Shown here piece after piece: positions 36,103 to 43,602 of a stretch of 64,000 nt of DNA. The DNA lies in the NCBI RefSeq assembly GCF_003353175.1, contig NZ_QHKS01000013.1, forward strand, positions 1 through 64,000, given 5' to 3'. Below the pieces are notes generated by a model. It was given only the letters and a program-made list of their open reading frames with translations, was not told the origin of the DNA and ran no database searches. A program made the translations under genes and the position numbers. The first letter of the stretch is position 1. Each line of letters opens with the position of its first letter. The DNA comes from Paraburkholderia lacunae. Lineage in GTDB: Bacteria > Pseudomonadota > Gammaproteobacteria > Burkholderiales > Burkholderiaceae.

Positions 36103-36369
36103 ATGCAATACGTTTTTTCGATGACCGCGCGCATGGTGACCATCGTACTTGTCTGTGCGATGGCGCTATGCGTGCTTCTGTTCCTGCTGGGGATCGAGAT
36201 CGGTGTGCGTTACATGGCGCCTGCGAAGGCGCCTTCAACGTCGCCTGTGTCGCCCGCAGCGATGGTCCAGCAAGGCTCCGTTGCTACGGATGTCGGCAGC
36301 GAAAGCGTAGCGCGTTCGGCGAGCGACCCGGCTGGCGCATCGCCAACGCCGGCTTCTTCCAACAATTGA
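36103..36369 (+). CDS. Small inner-membrane protein (88 aa) of the T6SS cluster
   Basis: Starts at ATG 36103 with GAGGAAA 8-14 bases upstream. One transmembrane segment (about 12-36, MVTIVLVCAMALCVLLFLLG) followed by a disordered Ala/Ser/Pro-rich tail. Family not recognised. Lies between the PAAR-like gene and the binding protein. Possible roles include an immunity protein or an anchor for the binding protein next to it. Confidence 0.75.
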   Translation: MQYVFSMTARMVTIVLVCAMALCVLLFLLGIEIGVRYMAPAKAPSTSPVSPAAMVQQGSVATDVGSESVARSASDPAGASPTPASSNN

Positions 36370-36383
36370 AACTGCCAACTGAC

Positions 36384-37352
36384 ATGCACTTCGCATTCTC
36401 AACCCTTGTCTCCGCGCTCGAGCGGTACTGCCGCGCCAGACACCCGGTGCACACGTTACGTGGCGCATCGCGCAGGCTCGCCGTGATGCTCGGCGGCGCG
36501 CTCATCCTGCTTTCAGCCGTACCGGCGCTCGCGGCGGACCTGGCCGCAACGAGCGCGCCCATCGCAAGCGCACCAGCAGCCACGTCGACGGGCCTCATGC
36601 TCATGCCCGATGGCCGGTTCCTCGCGCCCGAGTTCGCCCGTATCGTGAGCCGGGGCGAATTGGTCGTCGCGGTGCTGGGTGTCGACCAGCCACCGTTCTT
36701 TGAAGAGCACAACGGTCAGTTGAGCGGCGTCGACATTGATATCGCAAAGGAAATGGCGGCCAAGCTCGGCGTCAAGGTCAGTTTCAACCGCGGTGCGAAG
36801 ACTTACGACGGCGTCGTGAATCTGCTCGCGAGCGGTGAGGCCGATCTGGCAATCAGCAAGCTGTCGCGAACGCTGTCGCGGGCTCAGGTGATCAGCTTCA
36901 GCGCGCCTTATATCCGGCTGCATCGCGCGCTGCTGCTGAACCGGGTGAAGTTCGCGATGCTCGCACGTGGCCGCGCCGTGCCCGACGTCGTCCGTGCCTT
37001 CGACAGCACGATGGGCGTGGTCAGGAACTCGTCATATGCCACCTACGTCGAGGGCAACTTCACGCAGGCGAAGGTCGTGCCCTATCCGAGTTGGGAGGCC
37101 GTGCTCAAGGCGCTGGATGCGGGCGAGGTGACGGCCGCCTACCGCGACGAATTCGAAGTCAAGCACGTGCTCAAGCGCGATCCGACCGCTTCGCTACGGT
37201 TGCGCGTTGTGACCCTGGAAGACCTCGACGACCCGATCGCGATCGGCGTGAACGTCAACGCGCCGACGTTACTTGCATTCGTCAACCAGTTTCTCGCCGA
37301 ACGCAGCAAAAAGATCGATGTAACGACCTTGCTGCAGGCTTCAAACAACTAA
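36384..37352 (+). CDS. Periplasmic amino-acid-type binding protein (SBP_bac_3)
   Basis: 322 residues from ATG 36384. A signal-anchor or signal peptide (about 28-50, LAVMLGGALILLSAVPALAA) is followed by a linker of Ala/Ser/Thr and a type II periplasmic binding domain (about 85-320) with the family pattern GVDIDIAKEMAAKLGVKV, DLAISKLSRT and GVVRNSSYATYV. No ABC permease or ATPase genes are nearby; instead two DAACS symporters and an amino-acid racemase follow. It is therefore a binding protein without a cognate ABC transporter inside a T6SS locus. The ligand is unknown but an acidic amino acid is suggested by its neighbours. Confidence 0.85.
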   Translation: MHFAFSTLVSALERYCRARHPVHTLRGASRRLAVMLGGALILLSAVPALAADLAATSAPIASAPAATSTGLMLMPDGRFLAPEFARIVSRGELVVAVLGVDQPPFFEEHNGQLSGVDIDIAKEMAAKLGVKVSFNRGAKTYDGVVNLLASGEADLAISKLSRTLSRAQVISFSAPYIRLHRALLLNRVKFAMLARGRAVPDVVRAFDSTMGVVRNSSYATYVEGNFTQAKVVPYPSWEAVLKALDAGEVTAAYRDEFEVKHVLKRDPTASLRLRVVTLEDLDDPIAIGVNVNAPTLLAFVNQFLAERSKKIDVTTLLQASNN

Positions 37353-37375
37353 TCGGACCAGTCGGGGAAGCAATA

Positions 37376-38650
37376 ATGAATTCCAGCAGGATCTATGCGT
37401 GGGCCGTGAACCCGTGGGTGGTGATCGGCAGTCTCGCGCTCGGGGGCGCGTTCGGTCTGGTGCTGCCGGAGATGGCACAGCGATTTGCCGTGGTCGGCGA
37501 CGTCTACGTCAATCTGCTGAAGATGACGACGCTGCCGTTCATGGTCTCGGCCGTGATCTTCAGCCTGCAGCGCCTGTTCCGCGAAGGCGGCACGGCGCGG
37601 CTGATGCTGCGCGTCGTAATGGTATTCCTCGGTGCGTCGGCGACGGTCGCGTTCGTCGGCGCGTTGGTTCTGCTCGTCTTGCGCCCAGGCATCAACCTGC
37701 CGAGTTCGACCATGCAGACGTTCGGGCTGATGGTCGGCAACGATTCGACTTCGAACGAAGTGGTGATGCATCTCTACGGCACGGACACGGTCGAGAAAGG
37801 CGTGAGCCTCGTCGAAGTGCTGACCAGTCTCGTGCCCACGAACATATTCGCCGCGCTCGCCAACGGCGAGGCGTTGAAGACACTCGTATTCGCACTGCTG
37901 TTCGGACTCGCAGTCGGTCGGGTGCCGGAGCGGATTTCTGTCGGGCTGAGCCAGGCACTCGAAACGATCTATCACGCGTGCCAGAAACTGATGCACTGGC
38001 TCAGCTATCCATTGCCGCTGATCCTGTTCTGCATGAGCGCTGCGCAACTGGGCAAATCGGGCGTCGGGCCGTTGCACGCGATGCTGCAGTTCGTCATTGC
38101 TTTCTTCGTGGCCTCCGTCGTGCTGCTGTCGTTGTCGGCCGCCGTTATCTGGAAGCGTTCGGGCCGCTCGCTGGGCACGACACTCACCGCGCTGCGCGCG
38201 CCTTTCGCGCTTGCGCTCGCGACGCGCAACAGCGCCGCTTGCATGCCGAGCATGATCGAAAGCATGGTTGAGCGGCTGGGCTTCCCGCGCGCCAGGGTCG
38301 AGCTGATGGTGCCGTTGACCGTGTCGTTGCTGCGCATCGGCCCGATGGTCTACTACGTTTGCGCCACGTTCTTCATTGCCCAGTTGTACGGTCACTCGCT
38401 CGGTGTCGTCGAGGTGTGCACGGTGTTGTTCGCGTCGGTGCTCGCCGGATTCGCGTCGGCAGGCATGACAGGTCTCGTCACGGTTTCGCTGATCGGGATG
38501 ACCTGCGTCTATCTGAGTCTGCCCTTCGAGGCTGCGTTCATCCTGTTCCTCGCGGTTGATCCCCTGTGCGATATGTTGCGCACGCTGATTCTCGTCATCG
38601 GCAACACGGCGGCGGTGTCGGTGATCTGTCCGCGTCCGCTCAAGATCTAG
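37376..38650 (+). CDS. Divergent dicarboxylate/amino-acid:cation symporter 1 (DAACS family)
   Basis: 424 residues, about eight hydrophobic helices, DAACS architecture. The hairpin-1 serine-rich motif is present in altered form (ATRNSAACMPSM) and the C-terminal helix keeps the aspartate/arginine pair of the amino-acid site (CDMLRT). However the helix 7 NxDGT motif that holds sodium is replaced by LLRIGP, and the second conserved asparagine and aspartate of helix 8 read L and N. Transports most likely an amino acid or dicarboxylate but perhaps with different coupling. GGGGAAG precedes the ATG at 37376. Confidence 0.85.
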   Translation: MNSSRIYAWAVNPWVVIGSLALGGAFGLVLPEMAQRFAVVGDVYVNLLKMTTLPFMVSAVIFSLQRLFREGGTARLMLRVVMVFLGASATVAFVGALVLLVLRPGINLPSSTMQTFGLMVGNDSTSNEVVMHLYGTDTVEKGVSLVEVLTSLVPTNIFAALANGEALKTLVFALLFGLAVGRVPERISVGLSQALETIYHACQKLMHWLSYPLPLILFCMSAAQLGKSGVGPLHAMLQFVIAFFVASVVLLSLSAAVIWKRSGRSLGTTLTALRAPFALALATRNSAACMPSMIESMVERLGFPRARVELMVPLTVSLLRIGPMVYYVCATFFIAQLYGHSLGVVEVCTVLFASVLAGFASAGMTGLVTVSLIGMTCVYLSLPFEAAFILFLAVDPLCDMLRTLILVIGNTAAVSVICPRPLKI

Positions 38651-38659
38651 GAGAACGGC

Positions 38660-39370
38660 ATGGCGATGATTGGCATTCTGGGCGGGATGGGACCGCTTGC
38701 GACCGTCGATTTCATGGAGCGGATCATCCAGCTGACGAGCACCGCAGGGGCACTGTGCGACCAGCAACATCTGCCGCTGCTCGTGGCCAATTTACCGCAT
38801 ATCCCCGATCGTTCGGAGGCGATGCTCGGGGTGGGTGAAGATCCGTTGCCGGCGCTGCTCGACGGTATCGATATGCTCAACCGCAACGGCGTCGAACTGA
38901 TCGCCGTACCGTGCAATTCGGCGCACTACTGGTACGACGCGATGCGTGCGCGCAGCGGAGCGCCCATGCTGCATATCGCTGAAACCTGTGTCGCCGCCAT
39001 GCCGCCGGGCACGCGTTGTGCAGCCGTACTCGCGACGGGCGGCACGCTTCATTCGGGGCTCTACCAGCGCGTCCTCGCGGCGCGCGACATCGTACCCGTG
39101 GTGCCGGACGAAGGCACCCAGCAGAATCTCGACGCCTGCATCCATGCCGTCAAGGCGGGCGATCTCGCCCGCTCCGCGGAATATCTCCGGGCGGCACTGC
39201 TCGATCTTGAAGCGCGCGGCGCCGAGGCGGCAGTCATGGGCTGCACCGAGATTCCGCTTGCTGCGCGGCATCTGAAGGCGCCTGCCATGACACTCGTGGA
39301 CAGCACGCTCGAACTGGCGCGCGCGACGGTGTCATATGGTCTTTCCCGCGGCTGGAACGTACGCCGATGA
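38660..39370 (+). CDS. Aspartate/glutamate racemase family protein
   Basis: 236 residues. Cofactor-independent racemase of the Asp/Glu/hydantoin family that interconverts L and D acidic amino acids. Catalytic cysteines are C85 in AVPCNSAHYW and C195 in VMGCTEIPLA, the typical two-base pair; GGMGPLATVDF near the N-terminus is the substrate-binding motif. AGGAG lies just upstream of ATG 38660. Its stop overlaps the start of symporter 2 by 4 bases, so racemase and transporter are coupled. Stereochemical preference (Asp or Glu) cannot be read. Confidence 0.9.
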   Translation: MAMIGILGGMGPLATVDFMERIIQLTSTAGALCDQQHLPLLVANLPHIPDRSEAMLGVGEDPLPALLDGIDMLNRNGVELIAVPCNSAHYWYDAMRARSGAPMLHIAETCVAAMPPGTRCAAVLATGGTLHSGLYQRVLAARDIVPVVPDEGTQQNLDACIHAVKAGDLARSAEYLRAALLDLEARGAEAAVMGCTEIPLAARHLKAPAMTLVDSTLELARATVSYGLSRGWNVRR

Positions 39371-40785
39371 AGGTGCTGAAGCGTCTTTCGAACAGTACCC
39401 TCGGGTTGCTCCTGTTCCTCGGGCTGGGCATCGTGGCCGGCACGCTGGTGCGGCCGGCGGGCGTGTTCGCGGCCGTCGTGGGACAGATCTACCTGGCGCT
39501 TGTCAATATGGCTGCCGTGCCGCTGCTGGTCGTGGCGATGTTCTGCGGCCTGCGGCAACTGCTGGCGCTGGCGCACCCCGAGCTGCGCATCGGCTCGATG
39601 CTGTCACTGGCGCTCGCGCTGGTCGCGCTGTGCGCGGTGTGCGGCACGTTGGTGGGTATCGCCGCGGCGCCGGGCGCCCATCTTTCGGACGGTGCGCGCG
39701 TCCAACTGGGACAGGCCGTGCTGCAGAGCGCGAGCGATGCGGGAGACCTGCGCATGTCGTTGCTCGAGGCGCATGAACCGGGCCACGCGCTGTCCGCGAT
39801 CTCGCTGCGCGACGTGGTGCCCGACAACTTTTATCGCGTGCTCGCCGACGGTCGCGCGCTCGGCATTCTGACGTGCACGATCCTGTTCGGCATAGCATTC
39901 GCCGCGCTGTCCGGCGCGCAGACCCGTGTGCTGAACAGTGTGTTCGAAAGCATCTACAGGACGTTCGAGGCGATCATCGAACATGCGAATCTGCTGTTGC
40001 CCTTGCTCGTGTTCGGCAGTGCCGCGCATGTGGCGGGGCACACGAGCGGGGCCATGCTCAGTGCGATGAGCGGATTTCTGCTGTGGTTCGTGCTCTGCGC
40101 ATTGTTTCTGTCCTGTGTCGCGATCGCGGCAATCGCGGCCCGCGCGGGCGTGCCACTCGCACGCGTGATGGCCATGCTGAAGGCACCCATGCTCGTCGGC
40201 CTGACCTCGGGCAGCGCGACGGCGCCGATTCCGCACACGATCGAGGCCATGAGCACACGGCTCGGATTCAGCCGTGGCGTGGCGGAACTGGTGGTGCCGT
40301 TCGGGGCCGTGTTCGTACGCGCCGGCTCCGCGCTCTATTTCGCGCTGGCGACGGTGTTCGTCGCGAATCTCTATGGACGTCCGTTGGATGCGGGCGATAT
40401 CGCGATGGTCGCGGCGGCATCGATGTTCGCGGCATTCGTATCCGCAGGGCAGAGCGGTGTGGCGGGTGTCGGCTACGCGGGCATCGTGCTGTCGAGTCTG
40501 CAACTGCCCGTCGAGGCGGCCGGCGTGCTGTTCGTGGCCATCGATCTGATCTGCGAAGGACCGCGCAATCTACTCAGTTTGCTCTCCGTCTGCATGGTGG
40601 TGGCACTCGTTTCAGCGGGACTGCCCTCCGAGCGCGTGTCGACGACGGATTTGCAGATGGCTTCGCAGCCGGATGCGGTGTTCCGTTTTGCGTTCAACCG
40701 CATGCAGCTTGCACTGGCGACGGGATGCGTCGTGACGGTCGGGTTGCTGATCGTACTGATGGGCATTGGAGTAGGTGCCAAATGA
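39367..40785 (+). CDS. Divergent dicarboxylate/amino-acid:cation symporter 2 (DAACS family)
   Basis: 472 residues, DAACS fold, starts in an ATGA overlap with the racemase. Paralogous to the 37376 gene. The hairpin-1 motif reads LTSGSATAPIPHT, the helix 7 NxDGT motif is FVRAGSALY, and helix 8 reads DLICEGPRN, retaining the arginine but with glutamate in place of the binding aspartate and valine at the last sodium-ligand position. An insertion of about 50 residues (near 105-155) is probably an extracellular loop. Two such divergent transporters flanking a racemase indicates a substrate pathway using both faces of the membrane. Confidence 0.85.
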   Translation: MKVLKRLSNSTLGLLLFLGLGIVAGTLVRPAGVFAAVVGQIYLALVNMAAVPLLVVAMFCGLRQLLALAHPELRIGSMLSLALALVALCAVCGTLVGIAAAPGAHLSDGARVQLGQAVLQSASDAGDLRMSLLEAHEPGHALSAISLRDVVPDNFYRVLADGRALGILTCTILFGIAFAALSGAQTRVLNSVFESIYRTFEAIIEHANLLLPLLVFGSAAHVAGHTSGAMLSAMSGFLLWFVLCALFLSCVAIAAIAARAGVPLARVMAMLKAPMLVGLTSGSATAPIPHTIEAMSTRLGFSRGVAELVVPFGAVFVRAGSALYFALATVFVANLYGRPLDAGDIAMVAAASMFAAFVSAGQSGVAGVGYAGIVLSSLQLPVEAAGVLFVAIDLICEGPRNLLSLLSVCMVVALVSAGLPSERVSTTDLQMASQPDAVFRFAFNRMQLALATGCVVTVGLLIVLMGIGVGAK

Positions 40786-40862
40786 AGAATGGGACGAACT
40801 GGACGAGCTGCCAATCCGCATCGACACGGGCGGCCGGTGCGCCGAGCAGGGTCCACGCGGCC

Positions 40863-41348
40863 ATGACGGACTTCGCGCGCAAGCTCGCGACGTGGTGCCT
40901 GACCGCATGCATCGCAGCGTCGCTTGGGGGATGTGCGATGCCTTCCGTCCTGAGCTTCAAGGGCGACAAGGTGAAGTGGGACGCGATGGCTTTCAGTGCC
41001 AGCGACGACGTGAACAACAACAGCCCCGTCGCCGTCGACGTCGTGTTCGTCACCGACGAAGCGATGCTTGCGCGAATCGCGGAGCTGCCGGCGTCGAAAT
41101 GGTTTGCTGGACGTGCCGATCTGGTCAGCACATTTCCGAAGAGCATCGGATACCGGAGCTGGGAATTCGTGCCCGGCCAGCATCTCGATGTCCCCGGCGA
41201 CACATTCGATCGTCCGCGCGTGGCAGCGGCCTTCGTCTTCGCCAACTATGCCGGTCCCGGCGCGCACCGCGTGCGGATCGAACAGTTCAGCGGCCGGCTT
41301 GCCGTGCAGCTCGACGACAACACGCTTTCCGTTTCGGCCGTGAAATGA
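40863..41348 (+). CDS. tssJ: T6SS outer-membrane lipoprotein TssJ
   Basis: 161 residues from ATG 40863, with a lipoprotein signal (KLATWCLTACIAASLGGC, lipid-attachment cysteine C24). TssJ anchors TssM to the outer membrane. The mature domain keeps the N-terminal strand pattern DVNNNSPVAVDVVFVTDE and the C-terminal RVRIEQFSGRLAVQL. An in-frame ATG at 40782 overlaps the symporter 2 stop (ATGA) and has GGAG 6-9 bases upstream; it would add 27 residues before the signal peptide. I chose 40863 for the normal signal length, but 40782 is possible. Confidence 0.88.
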   Translation: MTDFARKLATWCLTACIAASLGGCAMPSVLSFKGDKVKWDAMAFSASDDVNNNSPVAVDVVFVTDEAMLARIAELPASKWFAGRADLVSTFPKSIGYRSWEFVPGQHLDVPGDTFDRPRVAAAFVFANYAGPGAHRVRIEQFSGRLAVQLDDNTLSVSAVK

Positions 41349-41444
41349 ACCTATGTCAGCGTTTTATCCATCCCATCGATTCCATGGCGGCGCGCAAGCG
41401 CGCTGCATGGTTGCGTGCATCCTTTTCTCCGCGGAGCGACAGCC

Positions 41445-42776
41445 ATGAGTGAAGGCGCTCAACCGGTTGTCGACCGGGTCGAATGGTTCGAGGGCATGCT
41501 GCTTGCCCCGCAGCACTTCCAGTTGATGAATGCGCGCGTCGATTCGCTCGTTGCGTGGCAGACGCTGGCCGCCACGCCGTTCAGCTGGGGCGTGCGCCGC
41601 CTCGTCTTCGACCAGGGGCTGCTGCCCGCCGGCGTGCTGCGTGTGCTGGCGCTCGACGCAATCATGCCCGACGGCACGGCTGTATCGTATTCGGCGGAGT
41701 CGAGCCAGCACGGACGGCTCGAGTTGTCGCTCGAGCCGTTTGCCGAACAACTCGCGAACGGGCCGATCGATTTCTATCTGACGCTTCCCGTCGGCGCTTC
41801 GATGCGTCACGACAGCGAGATACGCCGCTTCCGTTCGACGGCGGGCGCGCCCGTCGCCGACGAAGTGTCGCAGGCACCGCCTGCCGACATCCCGCGCCTT
41901 ATCCCCGATCTTGCGCTCGCGGCAGGTGAACTGCCGTCGGCGATGTATGTCTCGTTGCGGCTCGGTTCGGTGTATCGCGATAACGAGGTGGTACGGCTGG
42001 GCGAACGCTTGCCGCCTCTGCTCGAGATCGCCCGTGACAATCCGCTCTGGACGACCGTTTCTGCGCTGCTCGGGCAATTGCGCGGCAAGGCGGCATTCGT
42101 CGCAAGACAGACAGTGATTCCGTCGTCGAAGGCCGAAGACCGGCTCACGCAGCTCGAACTGAAGGACCGGCTGCGCAGCCTGGTCACCGCGTTGCCGCAT
42201 GCCGAAGCCGTACTGCGCACGCCGCACCTGCATCCTCTCGCGCTGTACCTGGCGCTCGCCTCGCTAAGCGGCTCGCTCAGCATGCTCATGCACGGCGGGC
42301 TTGCGCCCGTGCCGCCCGACTACGACCACGCCGATCCTCTCGCCGTATTCACGCCGCTGTTGTGGGCGCTGCGCGATGCGATCTCCGAGGTGAGCGAAGG
42401 CTACCGCGAGCGCAAATTCGAATTCCGCCACAGCGCTTTCGAGATCGCCTTGCAGCCGGAATGGGTGGGCGAGCGGCTGGTGGTCGGGTTGCGCGGTCAG
42501 TCAGACCGCGACCTGCGGGCGTGGATGGATGGCGCGACCGTGGGTTCGCAATCGGTCTATCCGTCGCTGCGCAGCCGTCGTGTGCTCGGGGCGCGGCGAC
42601 GCGTTGTCGACCACGCGGAGGAACTGGGACTGCGTTCCGGGTCCGGTTATCTGCTGTTCGAGATCGAGGCCGATGCGGTACTCGTGCGCGCAAGCGAGAC
42701 GCTCGTGATCGGCAATCTGAATGAGAGTGCGAGCGTGCAGCGGCCGCAGGAAATGCTGCTGTTCGTGAAGGGCTGA
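41445..42776 (+). CDS. tssK: T6SS baseplate adaptor TssK
   Basis: 443 residues from ATG 41445, with GCGGAG 8 bases upstream. Diagnostic start VEWFEGMLLAPQHFQLMNAR, then YVSLRLGSVYR and the C-terminal SGYLLFEIEADAVLVRASETL. TssK links the baseplate wedges to the TssL-TssM membrane complex. Family length and motifs are normal. Confidence 0.95.
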   Translation: MSEGAQPVVDRVEWFEGMLLAPQHFQLMNARVDSLVAWQTLAATPFSWGVRRLVFDQGLLPAGVLRVLALDAIMPDGTAVSYSAESSQHGRLELSLEPFAEQLANGPIDFYLTLPVGASMRHDSEIRRFRSTAGAPVADEVSQAPPADIPRLIPDLALAAGELPSAMYVSLRLGSVYRDNEVVRLGERLPPLLEIARDNPLWTTVSALLGQLRGKAAFVARQTVIPSSKAEDRLTQLELKDRLRSLVTALPHAEAVLRTPHLHPLALYLALASLSGSLSMLMHGGLAPVPPDYDHADPLAVFTPLLWALRDAISEVSEGYRERKFEFRHSAFEIALQPEWVGERLVVGLRGQSDRDLRAWMDGATVGSQSVYPSLRSRRVLGARRRVVDHAEELGLRSGSGYLLFEIEADAVLVRASETLVIGNLNESASVQRPQEMLLFVKG

Positions 42777-42812
42777 TCAGAAGGGCTGTTCATTAAGGAA
42801 AACAGATCGGAC

Positions 42813-43565
42813 ATGGCACGCAACCCCTTTGAACTTGAAGAGAACGACATCGTTATGGTGCAGTTTCGCCTCTTTGTCGATGAACTGGTGAGAGCGCAAC
42901 GGCGCTTTTCCGAGGAGCCCGACGCGACGCCGGAACTCGCGGCCCAGCGGGTCAGCCGCCACCTGCTGAATCTGCTGGAGATCCAGACCTTGCAGTCCCG
43001 CCGCGACAGCACGCGATTCGATATCGAGAACCTCGCTGACGCACGCTATCTGAAGGCCGTGCTCGCCGACGAACTGCTGCTAAACACGCCGTGGATCGGC
43101 CGCGAATGCTGGACGACCTGTCTGCTCGAATCGACGCTGTATCGAACGAATGTCGCCGGCGACCTCGTATTCCGCAAGATCGAGCAACTCCTGTCGGATC
43201 GCGAGCCGTCGCGCCGCGACATTGCGCGGCTTTTTCTCTTTGCGCTTGCGATGGGTTTTCAGGGACGTTTTCGCGGCACGGACGCCACCGCGCAGTTGCG
43301 CAGCTACCGCGAGGAACTCTACGAATTCATCTATCAGCGGCGGGCGGGTCTGGGCGGGCGCGACCGTCTACTGGCAGAAGCCGCGTACGCCAACACGATC
43401 TCGCACATCGCGCCGCGCAAGCTGCCTGCCGTGAGCCGTTGGACCATGATGGTCCTGCTCGCGGTCGTTGCGCTACTCGCTGTTTCGGAACTGCTGTGGC
43501 TTTGGCAGTCGTGGTCGGTGCGCCAGGCGCTTCACAGCGACAGCGTGGAAAGGGTGAGTTCATGA
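42813..43565 (+). CDS. tssL: T6SS membrane protein TssL (DotU/IcmH)
   Basis: 250 residues with the DotU core (ADARYLKAVLADELLLNTPW, the LAMGFQGRFRGTDATAQLRSYREELYE region) and one C-terminal membrane helix (about 213-235). There is no C-terminal OmpA-like peptidoglycan domain, so this is the short form. Partners TssM and TssJ in the trans-envelope complex. Stop precedes the tssM start by 37 bases. Confidence 0.94.
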   Translation: MARNPFELEENDIVMVQFRLFVDELVRAQRRFSEEPDATPELAAQRVSRHLLNLLEIQTLQSRRDSTRFDIENLADARYLKAVLADELLLNTPWIGRECWTTCLLESTLYRTNVAGDLVFRKIEQLLSDREPSRRDIARLFLFALAMGFQGRFRGTDATAQLRSYREELYEFIYQRRAGLGGRDRLLAEAAYANTISHIAPRKLPAVSRWTMMVLLAVVALLAVSELLWLWQSWSVRQALHSDSVERVSS

Positions 43566-43602
43566 GCCTGACGCACAAACTGAAACCCGTTGGAGTTCGC
43601 GC

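Noticed and set aside
37349..38770. 473-residue minus-strand frame over symporter 1
   Set aside because: Shadow frame with low-complexity H/R/Q composition.
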